This document shows, piece by piece, positions 20,821 to 30,923 of a stretch of DNA of 64,000 nucleotides. The notes under the pieces were generated by a model. The model searched no databases and had not been told where the DNA came from. It saw nothing but the letters and a program-made list of their open reading frames with translations. Source of the stretch: Lachancea dasiensis. Lineage: Eukaryota > Ascomycota > Saccharomycetes > Saccharomycetales > Saccharomycetaceae. The DNA is taken from assembly GCA_900074725.1 (NCBI GenBank), contig LT598461.1, positions 372,001 through 436,000 of the forward strand. The letters are read 5' to 3'. The position numbers and the translations under genes were made by a program. Position 1 is the first letter of the stretch; each line of letters begins with the position of its first letter.

Positions 20821-22409
20821 GCATGAACCTTAGCACTGCTGTAAATTAAGAATAATGTATAATATGAGTAGGTTTGTCTATGACTTTTAATAGGTGGACT
20901 TTAAGCATTTATTGTGAAGGATAGTGGGCTTGCTGAGCATGCTAAGGTAGACTCGACTACCTATCCAAAAATTGAGGCCAACAGTGGAGTCAAAATTTGA
21001 GATTTTGGTCTCAGCAGGCAATTACTGTCGGTTAGTAAGTGCTCTGTCAGGCTGGCTGGTTACGATGTTGATTTTTGGAGGTGCTCTTCTGAGGACTTGA
21101 AGTTATCATTGCAGCACACATCTTTAAAAAATCGGACCACCTGGAAACTTTGAAGTTTATGGAAACAAGTGCTTCTCTGGACGTGTAGATAGTCACAATC
21201 ACTCAAAACTGTCAGATGGTAGTAGTCCAGCGCTATTTGAAGAACCTCTAGTTTCATAATAGTTACCATCACCGATGTGTCATAATGGTATGAAGTGATA
21301 TTGAAATGTCAGTTAAACAGCGTGCACGGCGAACAATCAAGCAATGGGGCCCGGAAGGATGGGGAGTTTATATATACAGTCCAACAAGTAGTTCGCGTAG
21401 GGTGGAAGCTAGTTTCATCCACCTCTAGCTGAGTGCAGATGATTGCGGTGAAAGCTTCGATGAATACAGCTGTAAGCTCCACGGTCGGGATCAAAAATGG
21501 CCTTGATAGTGGGAGAGAGAGAGACGAAGCATAGGCTTAGGTTATTGTGAAATACTCAGAGCGGGTTTGGAAACTTTATTTCAAGTACAATTTTGAATTA
21601 ATGTCCCAGGGCCGGAGGGAAAGATGGCAGCTCTGTTGGTGAAAGAAGGGTGGACCAATCGCTTCATAATGGTCATACAGCTAGTCACTTAGTATCTCAA
21701 CAATCTGCAGTCATTCACTATCAGACTGCTGAGGATAGTGTGTACAAATATCACCGTTGTATAAATATTGGGTATAGGAAGTTTATCAACAATACCATGA
21801 TCCTCAGGAAGATAATACACCAAGGCAAAAAGGCTACACAGATATATTTAGTATCGTCCACCTTCAAAAACTGCGAGCCCTCTGCACTTAAATACTTTGT
21901 CGAATTGGGTCCTTTGGAGGGCTATCGAATTGGAGGAATATATCTTCTACTTTCGCCAAGTACAAACGTAAGGCGAATAACCCTCGGGAGGGCACAGACA
22001 CCGCGTCTGCTTGAACTGCTGTCTGTCCAGAGCAGCAGATTTGATAAAAGCTCAAATGACAAAGGGGATCGGACATAGAACTGGCTTTGACTCTCTCCAG
22101 CGTCAGCATGAAAACATCTTTATGCGATGTCAGGTAACCACGCTGAAAGCGGTTCAGGATGCGCAAAGTGCACACACTGGGGTCTACCAGTCGGATGCTA
22201 CGTGCCTCAGGAAATACCCTAAGGGAGAGAAATTAGAATTGCCCGTGATTTGCGCGCGGGCGACCCAACTGAATACACTGACACAAGGTCATATCGTAAT
22301 TATCATAATACGTGAGCTACATAGGAAACCAGTTCCATTGTGAATAAAGTTTCTACTCTTTTTGGCGGAAGCGTGCGGACCGCTCCCGGGCGCGTGTAAT
22401 ATTTGGATT
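20821..22409. other. Intergenic, contains one dispersed repeat
   Basis: About 1.6 kb. Apart from the dispersed repeat copy at 21216-21320 and a short GA run near 21513, I see only short frames without domains. The composition is ordinary and rises in GC only towards the MAL genes. Confidence 0.4.
21216..21320 (-). repeat. Short dispersed repeat, copy 4 (possible LTR remnant)
   Basis: Contains GATGTGTCATAATGGTATGA, AGTGATATTG and ATGTCAGTTAAACAG at the spacing of the copy at 26.7 kb. It is preceded by AGCGCTATTTGAAG, the counterpart of the AATAGCG block of other copies, and by CTGTCAGATGGTAG. Degenerate; same family as copies 1, 3 and 5. Confidence 0.5.
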
Positions 22410-24233
22410 CTAATCCAACTCCTCAATGACGGTCAACTTGTCCTTTTTGCGTTCGTCGGCTTCAACAAGACGTTCAATCTGCTCGTCGTCCAGTTCGGCC
22501 ATGAGCTTCCCACCGTCGAATGGATCCACACGAGTGGACTTGAACTTACGAGCGTGCACTTTGAGTGCGAACAGCTCGTCGATTTCAGAGAAAGTACGAC
22601 CTTTGGTCTCCGGCAAGTCCCACACGGCCCATCCCAGAAACGCAAACGCGATTCCGGACCAGAACAGCCCGGTCTTGGCCCCCCAGTTCCAAGCGGTCGT
22701 GTTCAGCATGTAAGGAGTCCAGATGTAGTTGATAATACCCATCAAGTTGTAGAAATTACGGGCCAAGATAACAGTCTTGGTACGCAACTTGTTGCTGGGG
22801 ATTTCCGGCACCACACAGTAGGTGACAGGGCCCACGCCAATGTCGTAGACAAACGTAAAGATCAGCAAGAGCGAGCCAATGGCCCACTTCGCGCCCTGCG
22901 AGCTGTGGAAGCCAAGAGCACCGATCAACAACAGCAGCACCGCCTGCGCGGCGAGACCCGAGGTGAAAATGGTAAAGCGTCCGAAGCGGCGCGCGGCGAC
23001 CCACGACAAGATGGTACCTACCAAACCCAGGCAGTATTGGATCAGCGTGAAAGTGAAAGCGTTGGAGCTGTCCAGGCCGGCCTTCTCGTAGAAATACGTG
23101 GAGTAACCCATGAAAGCGCTACCCGTGGCGTTCTGCGTGATCCAGACCATGCACGCGATACGCGTACGTCTGCCGTCCGAGCCCTTGAAACAGTCCCAGT
23201 ACGAGGCGTCCCGCGTCAGCACTTCCTCCTTCTGGATCGTCAACTGGATCCGGTGCAACATGGCGTCCAGCACCGCGGGTTTTTCGCCCGCGGCGACTCC
23301 GGTGACCAGTCTGTCCAAACTGCGCGTGGCCTCGTCCAGCCGGCCCTTGCGCGCCAGCCACCACGGCGACTCCGGTGCGAGGTAGATGCCCACCGCGATG
23401 GGCAAGGGCCAAATCCACTGCAGCGCAAATGGCAACCGGTAGCCCAGGTCGGAGTCCGACAGGTTCGACTGGGCGTGCTTCAGCACGCCCGAAGACATGA
23501 TCTGGCCCAGCACCCAGCAAATGTTCACGTACGTGGTCAAGTAGTAGCGCAGCGCGAGCGGGCACACCTCGCTCGCGTACGTCACCGTCAGCGTCTGGAA
23601 ACAGCCCCATGGAATACCGCACAGCACCTCGCCCACCAGCAGGACCGGGCTCGAGGGCGCAAAGAACAGGATAAAGATAAAGCAAAACACCATGATCAGC
23701 GACGAGATCAGCGTGTAGCGGTACCCGATGCGGTCCGCCACCACGCCCGCCAGCTGCAGCCCGATGATCTCACCCACGTTGGTGCTCATCGACAGCGCGG
23801 TCTGCCACTTGGCCGGCACCTCGTACACGTTGGCCGCCGGGTTCCACTCGCCAAACTTGCGCGCAAACGCGGGCAGCGCGTACAGCGCCGACAGCAGCGA
23901 TGTGTCGTAGCCCTCCATGATGAGCGCCGACGACAGCACGATCGACCACATCGCGGCGCGCGGGTACTGGCGCAGCGCGGCCATCAGCGACATCTGCTTG
24001 TCCGCGTCGTCCACCTGGCGCGCGTCCTCGGAGAGGCCCAGGAACTTGGCGATCGTGTCGTCCGCGGCCGCCGAGTTGCACACGAGCTCGCGGTCGACGC
24101 CGCCGTCCGACGACCCGCGCGCCGACGAGTCCACGAACTCCAGGTGCTGGGTTTCTTGTTTTTTGGCCGACGGCGTGGAGGGCGCCGCCGACATCTCGGT
24201 AAAGGTCTGCGAGAGGTTCTTCTTGTCCTTCAT
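22410..24233 (-). CDS. Maltose/alpha-glucoside:H+ symporter (MALx1/AGT1-type)
   Basis: 607 residues from ATG at 24233. A 12-TM sugar porter very close to yeast Agt1/Mal11: VMEGYDT-type TM1 (ALIMEGYDTSLLSALYALP), SAIPWGCFQ-type stretch (CGIPWGCFQTLTVTYASEVC), PLALRYYLTTYVNICWVLGQ, PESPWWLARKGRL, and the sugar-transporter signature PETKGRTFSEIDELF. Imports maltose and probably other alpha-glucosides with a proton at the plasma membrane. Divergent from the maltase gene over a 515-bp promoter, the standard MAL locus plan. No MAL activator gene lies in the window. GC content climbs from ~53% at the 3' end to ~70% at the 5' end (hand counts on sampled 60-base lines), far above neighbouring genes, which also creates a long spurious open frame on the opposite strand. 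Confidence 0.9.
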   Translation of the reverse strand: MKDKKNLSQTFTEMSAAPSTPSAKKQETQHLEFVDSSARGSSDGGVDRELVCNSAAADDTIAKFLGLSEDARQVDDADKQMSLMAALRQYPRAAMWSIVLSSALIMEGYDTSLLSALYALPAFARKFGEWNPAANVYEVPAKWQTALSMSTNVGEIIGLQLAGVVADRIGYRYTLISSLIMVFCFIFILFFAPSSPVLLVGEVLCGIPWGCFQTLTVTYASEVCPLALRYYLTTYVNICWVLGQIMSSGVLKHAQSNLSDSDLGYRLPFALQWIWPLPIAVGIYLAPESPWWLARKGRLDEATRSLDRLVTGVAAGEKPAVLDAMLHRIQLTIQKEEVLTRDASYWDCFKGSDGRRTRIACMVWITQNATGSAFMGYSTYFYEKAGLDSSNAFTFTLIQYCLGLVGTILSWVAARRFGRFTIFTSGLAAQAVLLLLIGALGFHSSQGAKWAIGSLLLIFTFVYDIGVGPVTYCVVPEIPSNKLRTKTVILARNFYNLMGIINYIWTPYMLNTTAWNWGAKTGLFWSGIAFAFLGWAVWDLPETKGRTFSEIDELFALKVHARKFKSTRVDPFDGGKLMAELDDEQIERLVEADERKKDKLTVIEELD

Positions 24234-24238
24234 CGCGC

Positions 24239-24256
24239 GAGAGAGAGAGAGAGAGA
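24239..24256. repeat. (GA)9 microsatellite in the permease 5' leader
   Basis: Nine perfect GA units starting six bases from the permease start codon, so on the mRNA it is a CU run directly before the AUG. Confidence 0.9.
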
Positions 24257-24348
24257 GCTAGTAGAGTGAGAGAGCGTACACTGGATGTGTTTGGATGAGG
24301 AGTGTTCCAAGCTGGGAACGGTCCACCACTACCGGCCGGCCTGCTCGC

Positions 24349-24356
24349 CTTATATA
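24349..24356 (-). promoter_or_regulatory. TATA element of the maltose permease gene
   Basis: TATATAAG on the minus strand, 116 bp before the permease ATG and the only AT-rich island in this part of the promoter. Confidence 0.6.
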
Positions 24357-24560
24357 CACCTGGCCGCCGGGCAGCCGCCCGGCGGCGCCCTTCCCCGCAC
24401 CCGCGCGTCCCCGCCGTCCGCCGCGACGCGAGCCCAACAGTCCGGGGAACAATGGGCCCCGGCGCCCGTCCGCCGTGACGACCGGGGCAGGGCACAAGCG
24501 CCCACGGCGGCGAACAAGCGACCGGCGCTCGAGGCCGCTCGGGGCACCGCCGCGGCGGGC

Positions 24561-24593
24561 GGCGGGCGGGCGGCGGGCGGGCGGCGGGCGGGC
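24561..24593 (+). repeat. 11-bp G-rich tandem repeat x3 in the MAL promoter
   Basis: Three perfect units of GGCGGGCGGGC, with partial units on both sides. The many GG/GGG runs on the plus strand could form a G-quadruplex. Lies just upstream of the maltase TATA element. Confidence 0.9.
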
Positions 24594-24605
24594 GGCCACC
24601 ATGCG

Positions 24606-24682
24606 CTCGAGCAGGTATAAGAGGCCGGGAGGACGTCGAGCTCGGGCGAGCTCCCGACGCTCTCGAGCAGGTACCAGAGGCC
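24606..24682 (+). repeat. Imperfect direct repeat around the maltase TATA element
   Basis: A 21-base segment (24606-24626, beginning CTCGAGCAGGTATAAGAGG) recurs 56 bases downstream (24662-24682) with only TA to CC changed, so GTATAAG became GTACCAG. The upstream copy keeps the TATA element, the downstream copy has lost it (or never had it). Looks like a local promoter duplication. Confidence 0.8.
24616..24623 (+). promoter_or_regulatory. TATA element of the maltase gene
   Basis: TATAAGAG, 133 bp before the maltase ATG, inside the upstream unit of the direct repeat. Confidence 0.55.
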
Positions 24683-24748
24683 TCGCCGTCCCCCCAGCGC
24701 CCAACCATCGCGCACACACGCTCTCGACCTCCCCCCCCTTCACCGGCC

Positions 24749-26521
24749 ATGACTGTTGCGCCGGCCAAGTGGTGGAAACACGCCACTGTCTACCAGATCT
24801 ATCCCGCAAGCTTCAAGGACTCCAACAACGACGGCTGGGGCGACCTGGCCGGGATCGTCGAGAAGCTGCCCTACCTCAAGCACCTCGGCGTGGACGCGGT
24901 CTGGCTGTGTCCGTTCTACGACTCGCCGCAGGAGGACATGGGCTACGACATCGCGGACTATGAGAAAGTGTGGCCCCGGTACGGCACCAACCAGGACTGC
25001 TTCGAGCTGATCCGGCAGTGCCACGCGCTGGACATCAAGGTGGTGGTGGACCTGGTGATTAACCACTGCTCGAGCGAGCACGCGTGGTTCCGGGAGTCGC
25101 GCGCGTCCCGGACCAACGCCAAGCGCGACTGGTTCATGTGGCGGCCGGCGCGCGGGCGCGACCCCCAGGGCCGGCCCATCCCTCCCAACAACTGGCGCTC
25201 GATCTTCGGCGGGCCCGCGTGGGAGTGGGACGAGGCCACGCAGGAGTTCTACCTGCACCTGTTTGCCAAGGGCCAGCCGGACTTCAACTTTGAAAACGCG
25301 GAGCTCCGCAAGCAGCTGTACGAGACGGCGGCCGGGTTCTGGCTACGCCACGGGGTGGACGGGTTCCGCATCGACACCGCGGGGCTGTACTCGAAGAAAC
25401 CGGGGCTGCCGGACGCGCCCATCACGGAGCCCGGCAGCGAGTTCCAGTACGCGGGCGAGCTGATGCGGAACGGGCCGCGGATCCACGAGTTCCACAAGGA
25501 AATGCGCCGGTACTTCTTGTCGCAGGTGCCGGACGGCAAGCAGATCTTCACGGTGGGCGAGGTGGGCCACTGCGAGGACGAGAGCCTGCTGCTGTACACC
25601 AGCGCGGAGCAGCAGGAGATGGACCAGCTGTTCACGTTTGCGCACACGGACATCGGCGCGGCGTCGGGCTCGCGGTACCAGATCGAGCCCTTTTCTCTGA
25701 AAGAGTGGAAACTGGCGGTCGCAGACAGCTTTTTGTTTGCCAATCGCACCGACAGTTGGTCCACGGTGTATTTGGAAAACCACGACCAGCCCCGCAGCGT
25801 GACGCGGTTCGGCGACGACTCGCCCAGATGGCGCCAGGTCTCCGCGAAGCTGCTGGCGTTGCTGGAGGTGTCGCTCACGGGAACGCTGTACGTGTACCAG
25901 GGCCAAGAACTGGGCCAGATCAACAATCTGGACTGGTCGCTGGACCAATACCGCGACATCGAGGTGGTCACCCACGCCAACGAGATCCGCGAGAAGTTCG
26001 GCGAGGACTCGGCCCAGATGCACAAATTCAAGCACGCTGCGGCGCTCATCTCCCGCGACCACTCCCGCAACCCGTTCCCGTGGTCTGCGCGCGAGCCGGA
26101 CGCAGGGTTCAGCGACCACGGGAACGAGCCCGCGGCCACGCCCTGGATGGACCCCAACTCCAGCTACCGCGAGGGCATCAACGCCGAGGACCAATTGAGC
26201 GACCCCAACTCGGTGCTGAACTTCTGGCGCCGGGCGCTCCAGGTGAGAAAGGCCAATTTGGACCTGCTGGCCTACGGCCAGGACTTTGAGTTCTACCAGC
26301 TGGACCACCCTAGCCTCTTCATGTACACCAAACAGCCTCGCGACGGCAGCGCTCAGTCGCGCCGCCTCTTTGCCGCACTCAACTTCTCCTCGCAGGCGTG
26401 TGAGTTCACCAAGCCCGATCCACGCGCCTCCTACCAGCAGTTTTTCGCCAACTACCCGACCGAGGACGCCGAGCCCAATATCCTGAGACCATGGGAAGGG
26501 CGTCTCTTCTTTATGGATTGA
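24749..26521 (+). CDS. Maltase (alpha-glucosidase, GH13, MALx2-type)
   Basis: 590 residues from ATG at 24749, the usual length of yeast maltases. Begins KWWKHATVYQIYPASFKDSN as in Mal12/Mal32. GH13 landmarks: DLVINHCSSEH (region I), GVDGFRIDTAGLYSK with the nucleophile Asp (region II), TVGEVGH with the acid/base Glu (region III) and ENHDQ (region IV). The residues after the nucleophile are TAG, the signature of maltose-preferring enzymes; isomaltases of the IMA group have VGS there. So it should hydrolyse maltose and related alpha-1,4 glucosides inside the cell after uptake by the divergent permease. GC falls from ~68% near the 5' end to ~60% further down (hand counts), mirroring the permease. 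No signal peptide. Confidence 0.92.
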   Translation: MTVAPAKWWKHATVYQIYPASFKDSNNDGWGDLAGIVEKLPYLKHLGVDAVWLCPFYDSPQEDMGYDIADYEKVWPRYGTNQDCFELIRQCHALDIKVVVDLVINHCSSEHAWFRESRASRTNAKRDWFMWRPARGRDPQGRPIPPNNWRSIFGGPAWEWDEATQEFYLHLFAKGQPDFNFENAELRKQLYETAAGFWLRHGVDGFRIDTAGLYSKKPGLPDAPITEPGSEFQYAGELMRNGPRIHEFHKEMRRYFLSQVPDGKQIFTVGEVGHCEDESLLLYTSAEQQEMDQLFTFAHTDIGAASGSRYQIEPFSLKEWKLAVADSFLFANRTDSWSTVYLENHDQPRSVTRFGDDSPRWRQVSAKLLALLEVSLTGTLYVYQGQELGQINNLDWSLDQYRDIEVVTHANEIREKFGEDSAQMHKFKHAAALISRDHSRNPFPWSAREPDAGFSDHGNEPAATPWMDPNSSYREGINAEDQLSDPNSVLNFWRRALQVRKANLDLLAYGQDFEFYQLDHPSLFMYTKQPRDGSAQSRRLFAALNFSSQACEFTKPDPRASYQQFFANYPTEDAEPNILRPWEGRLFFMD

Positions 26522-26602
26522 AGTGCAACGGCCAGTCCCCACGATCTTTTTACCATTATTCAACGATATATGTATTACAATTTCATGACCTCAAGCGCAA
26601 GC

Positions 26603-26728
26603 TTGTCAAAACTACCGAGTGGTAGAGACCTGGCGCCGTGGAAGTAGCGTCAAGTTGCACATCGGTCATTACCATCATCCATGTGTCAGTATAGTACGAA
26701 GTGATATCCGCAACGTCAGTAAAACAAG
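26603..26728 (-). repeat. Short dispersed repeat, copy 5 (possible LTR remnant)
   Basis: The fullest copy: a small hairpin CTACC-GAGT-GGTAG at the left, AGCGTCAAGTTGC, then ATGTGTCAGTATAGTACGAA, GTGATATC and ACGTCAGTAAAACAA. As I remember it, the Ty3 LTR (sigma) near its 5' end carries a similar TGTCAGTAT ... AACGTT ... AAAACA string, which is the only reason for suggesting an LTR. No coding part of an element is present. Confidence 0.6.
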
Positions 26729-26931
26729 AATGCGCAAAGTGTGCAAGCAGCGAATGAGACCCACAGCAGCAGCGGTTGCATGGAGCGGAGCCGATGAGCC
26801 GATGAAAGAAAGCTCACTGGAGCATGCAGCCTCAGCTGCACTCACGATATAATTTACCAGGCGTATTGAAAAATCGAATCCGCAGTTTTTTCAGCTGCCC
26901 CTGCTAACGCATGGACCTTTGCCATCTCTAA

Positions 26932-26977
26932 CAAGCAGCTTGACAGGCTCCAACCAAGCAGCTTGACAGACTTCAAC
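26932..26977 (+). repeat. 23-bp tandem duplication
   Basis: Two adjacent 23-base units (26932-26954, 26955-26977) beginning CAAGCAGCTTGACAG and ending CAAC, differing at two positions. Not coding. Confidence 0.85.
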
Positions 26978-27007
26978 CAAGGTTGATGCTTACTCATGCC
27001 TTTTCGC

Positions 27008-27047
27008 CTACTGACACCGGCACATCACTTTGTACAATAATGACATA
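27008..27047 (+). repeat. Short dispersed repeat core, copy 6 (possible LTR remnant)
   Basis: CTACTGACACCGGCACATCA followed by CTTTGTACAATAATGACAT keeps the spacing of the family core in plus orientation, facing copy 5. The flanks are too worn to follow. Confidence 0.4.
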
Positions 27048-27253
27048 GCACCGAAATCAAGACAATTCGTGCTTCACCACGCCAGCCAAAGGGCACACAC
27101 TACGCCACAGAGACATGCTTCTCACCTACTCCTGCCCTCCATAGTCAACGTCCAGCTCATAGTCGGAGCGTTGGCAGCTCATCGCGACGCTGTCGTTCAT
27201 GATTACTGAAAAATTTTGAAATGTACTCATCTCACAATATTTCACCATGGCCA

Positions 27254-27264
27254 TATATATAAAA
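27254..27264 (+). promoter_or_regulatory. TATA element of ARO4
   Basis: TATATATAAAA, 119-129 bp before the ARO4 ATG, the expected distance for a yeast TATA box. I found no perfect Gcn4 site (TGASTCA) in this promoter. Confidence 0.6.
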
Positions 27265-27325
27265 GCATCACCGCCAAAGTATCGAGCTCCCTGCAGTCGA
27301 AGTGCCACTCACGAGCAGTTACTAG

Positions 27326-28480
<1,155 letters not shown>

Positions 28481-29021
28481 AAGCATGAAAAGACATCGAG
28501 AGAGAATGAATCAAGGGGATGAAAAATAAAAGTTTAAAGGAACCAATTTATCGTATTTTATAAGTTCAACAGGCTTCCTTTCGTGGTGATGGCCTGAAAA
28601 CACGGTAGCGATATGTTTTTATTTGTTAATTTTTTCAATATCATTTTATAATGAGCCTGTTTTTTGTTATTTTGTGGGCTAGCTTCATTTGCTAGCTAGG
28701 ATTCTGGTATTCAAATACCAGCCCAGCTCCATTACCTGGCTATGGCTAGTGTGTCAAATACCTTCTTGTTTGTTCAATCACAGCTATCTTTTAAACTTGA
28801 TGGGCCAGTAATATCGTCAAACGTGACACCGTAAATTGGTCTGAAAAATTGGCGATGATTCGAGGTTGAGTCATTGACCAATGCTATGTCAATGGACTCT
28901 GTAAAGATCAATTGAGGTGCCTGTAAAACTCAACTATTCCACTCAACGTTTGAAATAGATCTCGACTATAGAAAAAAGTTTTTCTTGGAGCTTCAAAGTG
29001 CGTTTCAATCCCGAGTTCATA
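28481..29021. other. ARO4-HIS7 intergenic region
   Basis: 541 bp holding the ARO4 3' end and HIS7 promoter. A near-perfect palindrome, CTGGTATTCAAATACCAG, lies at 28704-28721, preceded by a GCTAGC inverted pair. A weak partial resemblance to the dispersed repeat around 28806-28835 is not called. Confidence 0.4.
28867..28873 (+). promoter_or_regulatory. Gcn4 binding site upstream of HIS7
   Basis: TGAGTCA, a perfect match to the Gcn4 consensus TGASTCA, 149 bp before the HIS7 start. HIS7 is a known general-amino-acid-control gene in S. cerevisiae. Confidence 0.75.
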
Positions 29022-30680
29022 ATGCACACAGTTCATATAATAGATGTGGAAAGTGGTAACCTCAGGTCTCTGATCAATGCCATTGAGTTCCTTGGGTTCC
29101 ATGCTCGAGTCATCAAGTCTGCCGAGGATCCCGAGCTAGCGACAGCCACCAGACTGATGCTTCCCGGTGTGGGAAATTTCGGTCATTTCGTTGACAGTTT
29201 GTCGTCGAGAGGCTTCGAAAAGCCCATCAGAGAGTATATTGCTTCTGGCAAGCCGATTATGGGAATTTGTGTTGGATTACAAGCATTCTTCCAGGGCTCG
29301 GAAGAGTCGCCCACGAGTCAAGGCTTCAAATATGTTGACCTTCAACTTGCCAAGTTCGATTCATCAGAGAAACCAGTGCCTGCCATCGGCTGGAACACTT
29401 GCACCCCTCAGGAAAAAATGTTCGGCTTGGACCCTTGCAGTAGATACTACTTCGTTCACTCATACGCGGCCATATTAGATTCAGAGACCAAGAGCACGAT
29501 GGCTAACGCCGGTTGGAACGTGGCCACAGCTAAGTATGGAACACAAGAGTACATTGCCGCTATTGGCAAGGATAACATATTCGCCACTCAATTCCATCCC
29601 GAAAAGTCGGGCCATGCTGGCTTGACCATCTTGAAGAACTTTATCCAGCAGTCGCACCCGGTCATTAAACACTCGGACGAGGAAAAAGCCCTGCTACTAA
29701 ACGACTACTCTAACTATGGTTTGAGCAGACGAATCATCGCATGCCTAGACGTTCGCGCCAATGACCAAGGTGATTTGGTTGTCACCAAAGGTGACCAGTA
29801 CGATGTTCGTGAAAAAGAAGACGGTGGTAATGTCCGAAACTTGGGTAAACCAGTCGAGTTGGCCAAACAGTACTACGAACAGGGAGCTGATGAAGTCACT
29901 TTCCTGAATATCACTAGTTTCAGAGATTGCCCGTTGCAAGACACCCCTATGCTGGATGTTCTGAAAATGGCCGCAAAAACAGTGTTTGTACCATTGACTG
30001 TGGGTGGAGGTATCAAGGATATTGTGGACACCGACGGTACCAAAGTACCTGCCCTACAGGTAGCGGCTCTTTACTTCCAGTCTGGTGCAGATAAAATTTC
30101 CATAGGTTCCGATGCTGTGTACGCCGCTGAAAAATTCTATGAGCTTGGTGGCCGCGGAGACGGCTCCTCCCCCATTGAAACCATCTCCAAACCGTACGGT
30201 GCGCAGGCCGTGGTTATTTCAGTGGATCCAAAAAGGATTTATGTCGATGGACCAGATTCCACTAAACACAAGACGATAAGAACGAAATTTCCAAACGATG
30301 AGGGCCAAGAGTGGTGCTGGTATCAGTGCACTATTAAAGGCGGGAGAGAAGCCAGAGACCTTGGAGTTTGGGAGCTGACACGTGCATGCGAGGCGTTGGG
30401 TGCTGGCGAAGTTCTTTTGAACTGCATTGACAAAGATGGCTCTAACTCAGGTTATGATTTGGAACTGATAGAACATGTCAAGAACGCTGTTAGCATTCCA
30501 GTCATTGCTTCTAGTGGGGCAGGTGTACCGGAGCACTTTGAAGAAGCATTCCATAAAACGGGCGCGGATGCCTGTCTTGGAGCGGGGATGTTTCACAGAG
30601 GCGAGTTCACTGTTGCAGATGTCAAGAAACATCTACTAGCGAGCGGTTACAAAGTCAGAATGGACAATGAAAGTGTTTGA
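29022..30680 (+). CDS. HIS7: Imidazole glycerol phosphate synthase (glutamine amidotransferase:cyclase)
   Basis: 552 residues from ATG at 29022 (yeast His7 is also 552). Fused enzyme of histidine biosynthesis that converts PRFAR plus glutamine to imidazole glycerol phosphate and AICAR. N-terminal class I glutaminase: [11 protein letters not shown] start, [10 protein letters not shown] oxyanion region, [10 protein letters not shown] with nucleophile Cys83, and QFHPEKSG with the His and Glu of the triad. The cyclase barrel from ~230 has [61 protein letters not shown] and [12 protein letters not shown]. The 5' neighbour is ARO4 on the same strand. Confidence 0.96.
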   Translation: MHTVHIIDVESGNLRSLINAIEFLGFHARVIKSAEDPELATATRLMLPGVGNFGHFVDSLSSRGFEKPIREYIASGKPIMGICVGLQAFFQGSEESPTSQGFKYVDLQLAKFDSSEKPVPAIGWNTCTPQEKMFGLDPCSRYYFVHSYAAILDSETKSTMANAGWNVATAKYGTQEYIAAIGKDNIFATQFHPEKSGHAGLTILKNFIQQSHPVIKHSDEEKALLLNDYSNYGLSRRIIACLDVRANDQGDLVVTKGDQYDVREKEDGGNVRNLGKPVELAKQYYEQGADEVTFLNITSFRDCPLQDTPMLDVLKMAAKTVFVPLTVGGGIKDIVDTDGTKVPALQVAALYFQSGADKISIGSDAVYAAEKFYELGGRGDGSSPIETISKPYGAQAVVISVDPKRIYVDGPDSTKHKTIRTKFPNDEGQEWCWYQCTIKGGREARDLGVWELTRACEALGAGEVLLNCIDKDGSNSGYDLELIEHVKNAVSIPVIASSGAGVPEHFEEAFHKTGADACLGAGMFHRGEFTVADVKKHLLASGYKVRMDNESV

Positions 30681-30923
30681 TTTGTTATTACATACAACTT
30701 TATTAATCTAATGTGATCTTGCACGATCCAAGTTCATTACAATGATGAGCCTTGTACAATTCACACTTTAGTTGGTGTCTATGCTTTTTAAAGTCTCTTT
30801 TTGGTAATGCAGGAGGAGGGCAGCTCCTGCCGTGTATAAATTCTTTTGTCTATCAGACATCGATGCATATTGGGCAGAACCACATATTACTGGTTAATTG
30901 CACCGAGAAGCTTTTCGTGAAAT

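Larger units (their letters stand above)
24234..24748. promoter_or_regulatory. Divergent MAL promoter, extremely GC-rich
   Basis: 515 bp between the permease (minus) and maltase (plus) starts. It has one TATA-type element per gene at 116 and 133 bp from the starts. Between them lie many CGG triplets, the half-site of Zn2Cys6 regulators such as the yeast MAL activator; with this base composition their number alone is not evidence. One 60-base stretch (24541-24600) has 58 G or C. Also holds a GA run, an 11-bp tandem repeat and a direct repeat, listed separately. Confidence 0.75.

Noticed and set aside
22362-24269. 635-codon open frame on the plus strand over the maltose permease
   Set aside because: Antisense shadow of a GC-rich gene: Arg/His/Gln-rich, no domain, while the minus strand encodes a clear sugar transporter.
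25343-26563. Long minus-strand frames over the maltase gene
   Set aside because: Same cause as above: high GC suppresses stops. The plus strand carries all GH13 motifs.
28806-28835. Possible dispersed-repeat copy upstream of HIS7
   Set aside because: Shares GTCAAACGTGACA with the copy at 13.1 kb, but the rest of the core is missing; may be a factor-binding site or chance.
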